A stretch of 35,969 nucleotides of DNA from Opitutales bacterium (GTDB lineage: Bacteria > Verrucomicrobiota > Verrucomicrobiia > Opitutales > T3Sed10-336): positions 1 to 35,969 of the forward strand of contig JAFIGF010000103.1 in the NCBI GenBank assembly GCA_020831535.1, in the 5' to 3' direction. Shown piece after piece: positions 7,870 through 16,644 of the stretch; the first letter of the stretch is position 1; each line of letters begins with the position of its first letter. A program made the translations under genes and the position numbers. The notes beneath the pieces are model-generated. The model had not been told where the DNA came from and made no database searches. It saw only the letters and a list, made by a program, of their open reading frames with translations.

Positions 7870-9192
7870 ATGCCCCTTAAAATCCCAGTGATGAATACCT
7901 CGAACTCTTCTGCCACAGAAACGTCGCTGCGCGAGCGCCTGCGTTCAGCAACGAAGTCGGCGCATTCCGAGTTGGAGAATCTACCATTTTTCGAAGCCTT
8001 GGCGGCGGGACAGTTACCCCTACAATCTTACGCAAGCTACCTGCGGGCATGGACAAGAGGAATCGCCGCCCTGGAGGAATGCCTGGCGGAATGTCAACAC
8101 ACCGAAGTGCAACATCTCGCCACGCTACACATTCCTGTAATGGATGCCTTACACCGGGACCTCATCCACCTCTACCAGCATTGCCCTACCGACATCCCGG
8201 ATGCGATGAAGGCAGCAGGACGCTGGGCGGCGAAGATTCGCCAGGACGCGGCGGCGAATGCGACAACTCTTATTGGCCTTCTCTATGCCGTGGAAGGCGC
8301 GGGTCGAGGCGCAGCCGTACTCGGACCGATGGTCCGGAAATGCTTTGCATTTGACCAAGACTGGGGAACGGAGGCATTTACTGTCACCGCCCAAGGGGTA
8401 AAGGAACACTGGGAGGCATTTGTCTCGTGTCTGGACGCGTTGCCCCTGACGGCGAATGAGAACGCGAGTGCAATACAAGGGGCGGTGGCATTTTTCACAG
8501 GGTTCAGGGAAGTCGCAGCAGCCTTGTACCCATTTTCCAGCGACGAGGTACAAATACTCGCGGAAAGCCTCAACCCCCATGCTGGCAATCATTTGGTGCC
8601 GGATGACCCGCAAGAAATCGAGACGGCACGTGCGGCGGCCCTGGAATGCTGGCAGGCATTCCCGTATCTTGAGCGACGCTACGGCTTGCGCGGTAGGCTC
8701 TATGCGGACAGCGATGGCGCATGGCTGGCTACACTGCCAAGTCTCAACATGAAAACCGCTATAAACCAAGTGAACTGGTTTGGCAGCTTACTCGCCACCC
8801 GCGGCATGCCTACCGTCATCCTTGAAGACAAGCTGCAACGCCTTGCCGCGTCCTATACAACCACTTTTCCGGAGCACCCGGAACGGGCGAAACGTTTTAA
8901 GGCCTTGGCGGAGCATCTGCGAGAGAAACGACTTGAATGCATTCCGGAAACCATTGCCCACAACCTGTCCCGGAGATTTCGCAACCGTCTCAACGAAGCC
9001 TGCCCCGATTTTCCGGAAGCTCCCGATCTCCTCATTGCGGCCGTAGCTGACGAAGCCAACGGGGCCCAAGGCGCGGTGACAATACTCCGAGACTGGTTAG
9101 GCGACGAGGAACGCTTTTCCCCGGCTTGGATTACGGCCATCGACCAATTGCTTGAACAAACGCGTGAACAATTGGCAAACCCCACCCCATGA
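7870..9192 (+). CDS. Heme-oxygenase-like protein with an extra C-terminal domain
   Basis: Residues about 18-225 resemble a biliverdin-producing heme oxygenase of the bacterial BphO/HemO kind. They start TSLRERLRSATKSAHSELE, where His32 is at the position of the proximal heme ligand. A later helix, LLYAVEGAGRGAAVLGPM, matches the glycine-rich distal helix over the heme. The remaining roughly 215 residues are not heme oxygenase; they contain YGLRGRLYADSDGAWLATL and look like a separate helical domain that I cannot name. No signal peptide or membrane segment is seen. The start could be ATG 7870 or ATG 7891 (MNTSNSS). The stop overlaps the next start by 4 nt (ATGA), coupling it to the cobalamin-binding protein. 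It may make biliverdin, or may bind heme or another tetrapyrrole as a sensor. No phytochrome gene is in the window. Confidence 0.65.
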   Translation: MPLKIPVMNTSNSSATETSLRERLRSATKSAHSELENLPFFEALAAGQLPLQSYASYLRAWTRGIAALEECLAECQHTEVQHLATLHIPVMDALHRDLIHLYQHCPTDIPDAMKAAGRWAAKIRQDAAANATTLIGLLYAVEGAGRGAAVLGPMVRKCFAFDQDWGTEAFTVTAQGVKEHWEAFVSCLDALPLTANENASAIQGAVAFFTGFREVAAALYPFSSDEVQILAESLNPHAGNHLVPDDPQEIETARAAALECWQAFPYLERRYGLRGRLYADSDGAWLATLPSLNMKTAINQVNWFGSLLATRGMPTVILEDKLQRLAASYTTTFPEHPERAKRFKALAEHLREKRLECIPETIAHNLSRRFRNRLNEACPDFPEAPDLLIAAVADEANGAQGAVTILRDWLGDEERFSPAWITAIDQLLEQTREQLANPTP

Positions 9193-9848
9193 ACAAGCCC
9201 TCCAATATCGGCGAAGACACCTTCAAAGAATACCTCGACGCGATCCTGGCAGGCGACTTGCCCCGCTGCCGACAGATTGTTCAGGAACTTCTTGATGCGG
9301 ACATCGAAGTGATCGACCTCTATAAAAATCTCTTCCATAGAGCACAATACGAGATCGGCGAAAAATGGGAAAAGAACCTCATTTCAGTCGCTAAGGAGCA
9401 TCTGGCCACCACCATCACGGAAAGTCTCATGACCCTCGTTTACCCAAAGATCTTTTGCGGCGAGCGCTCCGGACAAAAGGTAGTCGTCTCCTCCGGTCCC
9501 AACGAATACCACCAAATCGGCGGAAAAATGGTTGCGGATATTTTCGAAACACACGGTTGGGACAGTTATTTCCTCGGAGCCAATACCCGGGAAGGACATC
9601 TCTTGAAGGAGTTACGACGGCGGCAGCCCGACCTCCTCGTCTTTTCTGCCGCTCTGCCCGAAAGTATGCCCCGCCTCCAACAGTCGCTGCGGGCCGTGCG
9701 AGCCGAATTCCCAATCCTGCCCGTGCTTGTCGGCGGCAGGGCCATCGCAGAGGGTGCAGGCACAGAACTCGCCGCCGATCCGCACCTCACTTTCCTAACC
9801 ACCCTCGAGGAGCTCGAACTTTTCTTAACCGATCCAACCCCCGCATGA
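9189..9848 (+). CDS. Stand-alone cobalamin-binding protein with Wx9EH photoreceptor signature
   Basis: The 219-residue protein has a helical-bundle cap (about 10-90) and a Rossmann-like B12-binding domain (about 95-215). The cap has Trp60, nine residues, then Glu70-His71: the Wx9EH motif that marks AdoCbl photoreceptors of the CarH/LitR type. The B12 domain has NEYHQIGG with His108 as the expected lower axial ligand (ExHxxG form) and a late VLVGGRAIAEG glycine motif. Unlike CarH it has no MerR DNA-binding domain; in this it resembles AerR/PpaA, a cobalamin-binding regulator of photosynthesis genes. It overlaps both neighbours by 4 nt, which suggests that it signals to the downstream kinase rather than to DNA. 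Corrinoid methyltransferase subunits share the fold, but no methyltransferase gene is nearby. Confidence 0.8.
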   Translation: MNKPSNIGEDTFKEYLDAILAGDLPRCRQIVQELLDADIEVIDLYKNLFHRAQYEIGEKWEKNLISVAKEHLATTITESLMTLVYPKIFCGERSGQKVVVSSGPNEYHQIGGKMVADIFETHGWDSYFLGANTREGHLLKELRRRQPDLLVFSAALPESMPRLQQSLRAVRAEFPILPVLVGGRAIAEGAGTELAADPHLTFLTTLEELELFLTDPTPA

Positions 9849-10984
9849 ACCCGGAAAACTTTGACGCCGAAATCGCCACCTACGCCCGCACGGACGCACC
9901 GGTCCTGATCCTCGCCTTTGAGAAAAGCGGCCAAGTTCTTTGGTCGGGAGATTACATCCGCAAAGTTCTCGGCGGCGATCCCTCCGGTTTATCTTTTACC
10001 GAAATCTTCGCCCGCACTCCGACGGATTCTTCCTTTGATACTTGGCGGCCCCCCGACAACGTTGAAACCAACCTGGATCTCCGGTTGCCCGGCAACCTGC
10101 CGCAAACTTGGCGGATCGTCTTCCGCACCCGGGAAAACTTAAGCCTCGCCTTAGGCCGCCGCGACAACGCAGAGGTCGAGGGGCTGGAAACCAATCTGCT
10201 CTCCCTCAACGCCGAACTCAGTAACCGAACCCGGGAGTTGCATAAGGCTAATGCTGAGTTGAAACGACTAGACACCCTGAAAAACCGCTTCCTCGGGATG
10301 GCGGCACACGATTTACGCACCCCACTCGGTGTCATCTTAGCCTACAGCGAACTACTCGAGGATGAAGTAGGCTCCTCAATGGAAGCCGAACACCGCGAAT
10401 TTGTCTCCACCATACGCGAGAGCAGCGACTTCATGCTCCAGTTGGTAAACGACCTGCTCGATGTCGCCACCATCGAATCAGGAAAACTCGCGATGGATCG
10501 CAAGCCTGTCGATCTACCCACCGTTCTTGCGAAAAACCTCTCCCTCAACCAGTTACTCGCCGCACGTAAAAATATTCAAATCGTCTTTGCTCCTCCGGAT
10601 GAATTCCCCACGGTCTTGCTCGATCGCATGAAGTTCGAGCAAGTAATGAACAACCTCCTCGGGAACGCCGTCAAATTCAGCCCACCGGACTCCACCATCA
10701 CCGTCCGCCTTGAACAGCACCCCAACCAGGCGAAAATTTATGTGAGCGACGAAGGCCCGGGCATTCCGCCAGAGAAGATCAACCAACTCGGGCAACCCTT
10801 CGCCCGCCTCGGCACCCGCACCCCCAACGACGAGCCCGGGACCGGTCTAGGGCTCCTTATTGTGCGCAAAATCATCGAAGGCCATGGAGGCCGCCTCCAC
10901 ATCGTGCCAGCAGAAAGATCGGGAACAACCTTCGTCCTTGAACTGCCGCTGAGTGACGGAAGGGGACAATCATCCTTGCACTGA
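9845..10984 (+). CDS. Soluble sensor histidine kinase with N-terminal PAS-like domain
   Basis: The 379-residue kinase starts at ATG 9845, overlapping the cobalamin-binding gene by 4 nt; an upstream in-frame extension lies inside that gene and is not credible. Residues 1-95 look PAS-like (VLILAFEKSGQVLWSGDYI). Residues about 105-147 form a leucine-rich coiled coil. A HisKA domain follows with His155 in MAAHDLRTPLGV, then an HATPase with N-box VMNNLLGNAVKFS, G1 VSDEGPGIP and G2 GTGLGLLIVRKIIEGHGG. All catalytic boxes are intact. No transmembrane segment is present, so it is cytoplasmic and would need a soluble signal. Gene fusion and spacing suggest that the B12 protein, or the heme-oxygenase-like protein, is its input. 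Confidence 0.9.
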   Translation: MNPENFDAEIATYARTDAPVLILAFEKSGQVLWSGDYIRKVLGGDPSGLSFTEIFARTPTDSSFDTWRPPDNVETNLDLRLPGNLPQTWRIVFRTRENLSLALGRRDNAEVEGLETNLLSLNAELSNRTRELHKANAELKRLDTLKNRFLGMAAHDLRTPLGVILAYSELLEDEVGSSMEAEHREFVSTIRESSDFMLQLVNDLLDVATIESGKLAMDRKPVDLPTVLAKNLSLNQLLAARKNIQIVFAPPDEFPTVLLDRMKFEQVMNNLLGNAVKFSPPDSTITVRLEQHPNQAKIYVSDEGPGIPPEKINQLGQPFARLGTRTPNDEPGTGLGLLIVRKIIEGHGGRLHIVPAERSGTTFVLELPLSDGRGQSSLH

Positions 10985-11128
10985 CATTCGCACCTCTTAT
11001 CCTGCCAATAACCTCAAAACCTTCGCTGCAATGGCTTTACCCCAGTCTTTCTTTTATCAGAAATCCCGCGCAAGCCTTCCGGCACATACTCGAAAGTCTA
11101 TGAGACCTCTTTACGGGAGCAGAAACCA

Positions 11129-14100
11129 ATGAGCGCGCCCGCCCATATTCTCCTCGTCGATGACAACACCAAAGCGCGTGAAGTAACTGCGCGTATCCTC
11201 CGCAAGGCGGGTCACAAAGTCGAGGAGGCAACCGCCGGCGAAGAAGCTCTTCGTTGCGTCAACACCAATCCACCTTTGCTGATCCTTCTCGATATCGTTC
11301 TTCCCGGACTTTCCGGCTACGAGGTCCTGCATCGTCTCCGTGCCAATCCCACAACCCAAAACATCCCCGTAGTCTTTCTCAGCTCCCAAAAAATTTCCCC
11401 GGAAGACCATGCCGAAGGTCTCGACCTCGGCGCGGAGGACTACATTACCCGCCCCATCGCCAACACCGAGCTCCTCGCCCGGGTTCGCCTGCACCTTCGT
11501 CAGATTGAACTCACTGTCCGCCTGCGGGCCAACGAAGCACACTTTCGCGAACTCATTAACAACCAAGCAGATGGCGTTCTGGTGATCGACCAGGAGGGAA
11601 CCATCCAATTTACGAATCCCGCCGCCGACAGACTCTTCGGGAAATCCCCGGATAGCCTGGTCGGCCAGCCCTTCGGTTTTCCCCTCCATAGCACGAAAGT
11701 ACACGAGATTGAGATCCAACGTCCCGACGGAGAGGAGATTGTCGCCGAGATTCGAGTCAGCAATGCCGAATGGTCCGGTAAACCCGCATGGGTCGCCACC
11801 CTCAACGATATCACGGAACGAATCCGGACAGAAGAGGAGCGGAATGCCCTCTTCAAACAACTGGAGGATCGGGTCAAGGAACTCCTCCTCTACCACACCG
11901 CCGCCGAAATGCTGAAAGAGGACGAAGCCCCGCTAAACCAGATCATCAGTGAGATTGTCCGATTGATCCCCCCCGCCATGCGACTGCCAGGGAGTGTGGA
12001 AGCAAAAATCGTCCTAGCCGAAATCGATGAGGCTACGCCATGCTACCGGGAGAGTGAGGAAAGATTTACCGTGGAGTTCGCCTTGCGCGGGGAGCAAACA
12101 GGTCGTATTGAGGTCGCCTATGTTGGTGACCTTCCCGAGGGAGACGAAGGGGCTTTTCTCGATGAAGAACGCAACATCCTCCAAACACTCGCCGAAATGC
12201 TCCGAGCCTATTATGACCGTCGTTGGATGCAAACCGAGCGCGCCCGCAACCAAGCTCTCCTAAGCATCGCCGGCCGGGTCGCACGCATCGGTGGCTGGAC
12301 CATTGAATTGCCAGACCGGAAACTCACCCAGTCCGACGAAGTTCGGGCCATCCATGAGCTTCCTCCCGGAAAACAGCTTACGATTCAGGAAGCCATCAAA
12401 TTTTACCCGCAGGAATACCGCTCCGAAGTCACAAAGTTGCTCCAACGCTGCATCGACAAGGGCCATCCCTTCCAATTTGAGATGGAGCTGATTACGGCCA
12501 AGGACCGGCGGATTCCCGTTCTCGCCATCGGGCAAGCCGTGCGCAACGAAGCCAATGAGATTATCCGCGTACAAGGGGCTTTTCAGGATCTATCTGAAGT
12601 CAAGGCAGCTGAAGCCTCGATGGAAGCCAGTGAACGTCGCTTCCGGCAACTTGCCGAATCCATGCCGATGATCGTCTGGACTGCGGATGCCAAGGGCAAT
12701 ATCGACTACGCCAACCAGCGACTCTTCGAATTCACCGGAGCCCAGCCACACGAAGATCCACACACACGCTGGCAACGTTTCGTACATCCCGAAGACCTCA
12801 CCCCAGCGCTTGAAAAATGGGCACGGTGTGTGCGTGAGGAAATTCCGTATGAGATAACCTACCGGATGGTTCACCGGCAGGATGACCAATACCACTGGTT
12901 TCGCGTGCAAGCACAACCGGTGCGCGATTCCGACGGGGTCGTAAGCCGTTGGTTCGGCACTGGCATCGATATCCACAAAACCAAAAGCCTTGAGGAAAAA
13001 GCCAGAAAACTGGCCGAACACCTCACCCGTACCTTCGAGAGCATGACTGACGGCTTTTTCACGCTCGACCAAGAGTGGCGTTTCACCTACATCAACCGCG
13101 AGCTGGAACAGTTTCTAGGACGGGACCGCGAGGACCTTCTCGGAAAAATCCTTTGGGACGAGTTGCCTGAGATTTTGGGAACTCCCACCGAAAAAGCCTG
13201 CCTCAAGGCCATGAGGGACAACGTGACCATGCGCTTCGAGGATTACTACGCCCCACTGGAACGGTGGCTGAACTTGCGGGTCTACCCCTCCGCTGACGGT
13301 CTTTCCATCTTTACCCAGGATATTACCCAGCGGAAGCAGGATGAAGAGCAAATGCGACTACTCGCGGCCTCCATCACCTCGATCAACGACATCGTCATGA
13401 TCACCAAGGCGGACCCTATCGACGAGCCCGGACCGGAAATCGTTTTCGTAAACGAAGCCTTTGAGCGTCTCACCGGCTACCCCGCCAAGGAAGTCATCGG
13501 ACGCAGCCCGCGCATACTACAGGGGCCCAAATCGGACCGCGTGGCCCTGGCGCGCATTCGCAAAGCTCTCACTTCCGGATATCCCATCTGCGAAGAGGTG
13601 ATCAATTACGACAAAGACGGTCGAGAGTATCTCCTCGAGATAAATCTTCATCCCGTCCGCGACGACAGCGGGAAAATCAACCACTTCGTCGCCGTCGAGC
13701 GGGATGTTACCGAAGAACGGGCAACGAAGAAAACTCTCCGCGAGAGCGAGGAACGCTTCCGCACCCTTCTGCGGGATGTTCCTACCATAGCCATCCAGGG
13801 CTACGATCTCGAAGGCAATGTCCTCTACTGGAACAAAGCCTCGGAAGCCCTGTATGGATACACCGAGAAGGAAGCGCTACAAAGTAACCTCTTCGATCTC
13901 ATCATTCCCCCGGAAACGCACGAAGAAATGCGGGCCGCACTCAAAGACATCGAAGAGGGCGCGGAGAATATTCCGACCAGCGAACTTTCCCTCATACGTA
14001 AAGACGGATCCCGGGTCGACGTACTTTCCAGCCATGCCATCCTTCGAAGACCCGGGCGGGCGGTCGAATTATTCTGTATCGACATCGACCTCACGGATCG

Positions 14101-15268
14101 CAAGATGCTCGAAGCGCAGATTCTCCGCGCCCAACGCTTGGAAAGCATCGGCACCCTCGCCGGAGGTATCGCACACGACCTCAATAATATGCTCTCCCCG
14201 GTCATCATGGGAGTGAGCCTCATGCGGCAGCTTGATGAGGCAGAAAAGCTGCATCCGATTATTGACGACATCCTGCGCAGCGCCGAGCACGGACGCGACC
14301 TGGTCAAGCAAGTCCTCGCCTTCGCCCGCGGCGCAGACGGCGGCGAGCGCATCACACTCGACATCACTCAACTGATCAAGGACATTGAGGCCATCGTCAA
14401 AAACACCTTTCCGAAAAGCATCCGCTTTGAAAAAGAAATCCCCAAGAATCTCTGGAAAATTCCGGCGGACCCCACCCAGTTGAGCCAAGTCCTCCTCAAC
14501 CTCTGCGTCAACGCCCGCGATGCCATGCCCGAAGGGGGATGTCTTCGCATCGCCGTCGAGAATCTCACCATCACCAAACGGTATGCCACGATGTTCTCGG
14601 AAACCCGCCCCGGACGCTACCTCGTTATCGAAGTCAGCGATGAGGGCTGCGGCATGGATGAAGCGACAAAGGATCGGGTCTTCGAGCCGTTCTTCACAAC
14701 CAAGAAATTCGGGGAAGGCACCGGCCTCGGACTCTCCACCGTCATGGGCATCGTTCGCGGGCACGGCGGATTCGTCAACGTTTACAGCGAGCCCGGCACA
14801 GGCGCCCGCTTCAACGTATATCTACCCGCCCATACGAACAAAGACTCTTCCATGAAAAAAGCATTGGACGATTCCGAAGAAGCACTTCCAAACGGCAACG
14901 GGGAGTGCATTCTCATCGCCGATGACGAGGTCTCCATCCGCTCCATGTCCAAGCTGACCCTTGAGGCCTACGGATACAAAGTTATCGTGGCCGAAAATGG
15001 TACCGAAGCCACCAACGTCTTCGAAGCTCACCGCAATGAAATCGACCTCCTTCTAAGCGATATAATGATGCCCGAAATGGATGGGGTCACCCTCATCCGG
15101 ACGGTCAAAAAGATTGCTCCGAATTTTCCGGTCATCGCCATGAGTGGGCTGCGCGCCAACGGCAATAAAATCCACGCGGAGGAATCCGGAGTCACCGATT
15201 TCCTCTCCAAACCTTTCACCGCAGATACCCTTCTGCGGCTCATCCACAAGGTGCTTGATCATCAATGA
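11129..15268 (+). CDS. Giant soluble hybrid kinase: REC-PAS-GAF-PAS(x5)-HisKA-HATPase-REC
   Basis: The protein has 1379 residues. Order by eye: receiver 5-125 (phosphoacceptor Asp55 in LLDIVLPG); PAS about 134-230; GAF-like about 250-365; PAS about 375-490, 500-617, 628-735, 744-858 and 875-988; HisKA with His1016 (GGIAHDLNNML); HATPase about 1105-1225 (VSDEGCGMD, GEGTGLGLSTV); C-terminal receiver with Asp1311 (LLLSDIMMPEMDG). The fifth PAS (744-858) is LOV-like in sequence (GRSPRILQG), but the flavin-adduct cysteine position is Pro794. No membrane segments are seen. The start ATG has GGAG about 13 nt upstream. The front receiver could accept phosphate from the kinase encoded 144 nt upstream. 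The NtrB-like H-box HDLNN is typical of hybrid kinases in large relays. Its output target is not in the window. Confidence 0.9.
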   Translation: MSAPAHILLVDDNTKAREVTARILRKAGHKVEEATAGEEALRCVNTNPPLLILLDIVLPGLSGYEVLHRLRANPTTQNIPVVFLSSQKISPEDHAEGLDLGAEDYITRPIANTELLARVRLHLRQIELTVRLRANEAHFRELINNQADGVLVIDQEGTIQFTNPAADRLFGKSPDSLVGQPFGFPLHSTKVHEIEIQRPDGEEIVAEIRVSNAEWSGKPAWVATLNDITERIRTEEERNALFKQLEDRVKELLLYHTAAEMLKEDEAPLNQIISEIVRLIPPAMRLPGSVEAKIVLAEIDEATPCYRESEERFTVEFALRGEQTGRIEVAYVGDLPEGDEGAFLDEERNILQTLAEMLRAYYDRRWMQTERARNQALLSIAGRVARIGGWTIELPDRKLTQSDEVRAIHELPPGKQLTIQEAIKFYPQEYRSEVTKLLQRCIDKGHPFQFEMELITAKDRRIPVLAIGQAVRNEANEIIRVQGAFQDLSEVKAAEASMEASERRFRQLAESMPMIVWTADAKGNIDYANQRLFEFTGAQPHEDPHTRWQRFVHPEDLTPALEKWARCVREEIPYEITYRMVHRQDDQYHWFRVQAQPVRDSDGVVSRWFGTGIDIHKTKSLEEKARKLAEHLTRTFESMTDGFFTLDQEWRFTYINRELEQFLGRDREDLLGKILWDELPEILGTPTEKACLKAMRDNVTMRFEDYYAPLERWLNLRVYPSADGLSIFTQDITQRKQDEEQMRLLAASITSINDIVMITKADPIDEPGPEIVFVNEAFERLTGYPAKEVIGRSPRILQGPKSDRVALARIRKALTSGYPICEEVINYDKDGREYLLEINLHPVRDDSGKINHFVAVERDVTEERATKKTLRESEERFRTLLRDVPTIAIQGYDLEGNVLYWNKASEALYGYTEKEALQSNLFDLIIPPETHEEMRAALKDIEEGAENIPTSELSLIRKDGSRVDVLSSHAILRRPGRAVELFCIDIDLTDRKMLEAQILRAQRLESIGTLAGGIAHDLNNMLSPVIMGVSLMRQLDEAEKLHPIIDDILRSAEHGRDLVKQVLAFARGADGGERITLDITQLIKDIEAIVKNTFPKSIRFEKEIPKNLWKIPADPTQLSQVLLNLCVNARDAMPEGGCLRIAVENLTITKRYATMFSETRPGRYLVIEVSDEGCGMDEATKDRVFEPFFTTKKFGEGTGLGLSTVMGIVRGHGGFVNVYSEPGTGARFNVYLPAHTNKDSSMKKALDDSEEALPNGNGECILIADDEVSIRSMSKLTLEAYGYKVIVAENGTEATNVFEAHRNEIDLLLSDIMMPEMDGVTLIRTVKKIAPNFPVIAMSGLRANGNKIHAEESGVTDFLSKPFTADTLLRLIHKVLDHQ

Positions 15269-15308
15269 AAGTCACCCCATTGTAAACCGCTTGAAAACCA
15301 ACCCCATT

Positions 15309-16415
15309 ATGGCCAAGGAACCTGTCATCCTCATCGTCGACGACGACCTATCTATTCTAAAAATTTTCTCCTTCGCCTTAAACAATGCCGACTACCGAAC
15401 ACTTACCGCCAGCGATGCCGACCAAGCCATCGAACTAGCCCGAAAGCACCTTCCCGATGTTATCCTGTCGGATATCAATATGCCTGGAACCGATGGCCGA
15501 AGTTTTCTGCGCAATCTCCGCTCTGATCCCGATCTCGCCGCTACCCAATTTGTCCTCATGACCGGGAACACCCGAGACATGGACGCTCGTGCCGGGATGG
15601 AAGTAGGAGCCGACGACTTCCTTTGCAAGCCCTTCAACGTGAGTGAACTCTGCCGTTGTATTGAGGCTCGTCTCGCCCGCACCCGCATCCACTGGAGAGT
15701 CGAGGATCGCATGATCAAGGAACTCAAAAACAGTCTCTACCATACCCTCCCTCACGAATTTTTCACTCCCCTCGCCGGAGTCATCGGAATAGCCGATATT
15801 CTCCATTCTGATTGGTCCTCTTTTTCCAAGGAAGAAATAAAGGACATGACCCTCCAAATCAGTAAATCCGGGTGGCGGCTTCACCGCACCCTCCGCAACT
15901 ATCTGAACACCATCAATCCTTCTTTTCCCAACACCAACGCCTACCCGGGCCCTGAACTTCTCACATCCGAAGAGTTAGGCGTCAAAATTCAATCGGGCGC
16001 AAGGGAAACTGCTGAGAAACACGTAAGGGAGGCGGATATCCGCTTCGACCTGAACCCACCTTCACTTACCCTAAATCTGGAACTTCTCCTTATCCTACTC
16101 CAGGAACTTGTGGAAAACGCCTGTTCCTTTTCTAAATCCGGTACGCCCATCCAGATAGCCTTCTCTCCTGATGGAAAGCTCAGTATCACCGATCAGGGCC
16201 GCGGAATGAGCGAAGATCAAATCAACCGTATTAACTCCTTTCGACAGTTCGAGCGAGAATACTACGAGCAACAAGGCTTGGGACTCGGACTGACCACCGC
16301 CCGCCAAATCGCGGAGGCTCATCAGGCAAATTTTTTCATTCAGAGCGAAACCGGCAAAGGCACCACTGTTACCGTTTCCTTTCCAATCTCCCCGGAACAT
16401 TCCCCTGCCAAGTAG
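15309..16415 (+). CDS. Response regulator-histidine kinase (REC-HisKA-HATPase)
   Basis: The 368-residue protein starts at ATG 15309 (MAKEPVILIVDDDLSILKIF), 40 nt after the giant kinase. A 55-codon in-frame extension upstream lies inside that gene. The receiver (about 5-122) has Asp55 in VILSDINMPGTDG and a Lys in FLCKPF. The kinase core has His149 in YHTLPHEFFTPLAGVIG, N-box LLQELVENACSFS, G1 ITDQGRGMS and G2 GLGLGLTTARQIAEAH. A receiver fused ahead of a kinase suggests an intermediate in a phosphorelay or a kinase gated by phosphorylation. It has no DNA-binding domain, so the output remains unidentified. It is the last gene of the kinase cluster. Confidence 0.9.
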   Translation: MAKEPVILIVDDDLSILKIFSFALNNADYRTLTASDADQAIELARKHLPDVILSDINMPGTDGRSFLRNLRSDPDLAATQFVLMTGNTRDMDARAGMEVGADDFLCKPFNVSELCRCIEARLARTRIHWRVEDRMIKELKNSLYHTLPHEFFTPLAGVIGIADILHSDWSSFSKEEIKDMTLQISKSGWRLHRTLRNYLNTINPSFPNTNAYPGPELLTSEELGVKIQSGARETAEKHVREADIRFDLNPPSLTLNLELLLILLQELVENACSFSKSGTPIQIAFSPDGKLSITDQGRGMSEDQINRINSFRQFEREYYEQQGLGLGLTTARQIAEAHQANFFIQSETGKGTTVTVSFPISPEHSPAK

Positions 16416-16431
16416 GGTGAAGGGAGCCCCA

Positions 16432-16590
16432 TTAGGCTATTACGTTAGTCACGATGATGGCTGCCATATGAACAGATTTTTCCGCAGTGATACGCAAAGA
16501 TAATGCGCCAAAGGTTTGGTCAAAACCCCAGATCTTTCCCACCTGCCAATTCGGAACCAAAGTCGCAGAAAGAGTAGTCAGAAACGAGAA
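16432..16590 (-). other. Orphan open frame, possible gene remnant
   Basis: Between the kinase cluster and the K+ channel gene, the minus strand is open for 52 codons with no ATG near its 5' end. It includes LVPNWQVGKIWGFDQTFGA and ends MAAIIVTNVIA. The composition is protein-like but I recognise no family. It may be a decayed gene tail, a conserved noncoding element read by chance, or nothing. The rest of 16416-16644 holds only the candidate promoter at 16611-16639. Confidence 0.2.
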
Positions 16591-16610
16591 TTAAGATGAC
16601 TGGATTTACG

Positions 16611-16639
16611 TTGAACCCAAAAGGAAACATTTGTACTGA
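16611..16639 (+). promoter_or_regulatory. Candidate promoter for the K+ channel gene
   Basis: TTGAAC (16611-16616) and TACTGA (16634-16639) are 17 nt apart. The predicted transcription start is at or within 2 nt of the ATG at 16645, so the message would be leaderless or nearly so, in keeping with the absence of a Shine-Dalgarno site. The -35 equals that of the promoter at 7805. Confidence 0.35.
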
Positions 16640-16644
16640 CTGAT

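Noticed and set aside
9455..9844. Upstream extension of the kinase gene at 9845
   Set aside because: It lies wholly inside the cobalamin-binding gene in another frame and reads as Arg/Pro-rich shadow; the ATGA overlap at 9845 gives a far better start.
16416..16644. Cobalamin riboswitch near the B12 protein cluster
   Set aside because: No B12-box-like element with the surrounding stems could be identified here or in the 36-nt leader at 7834-7869.
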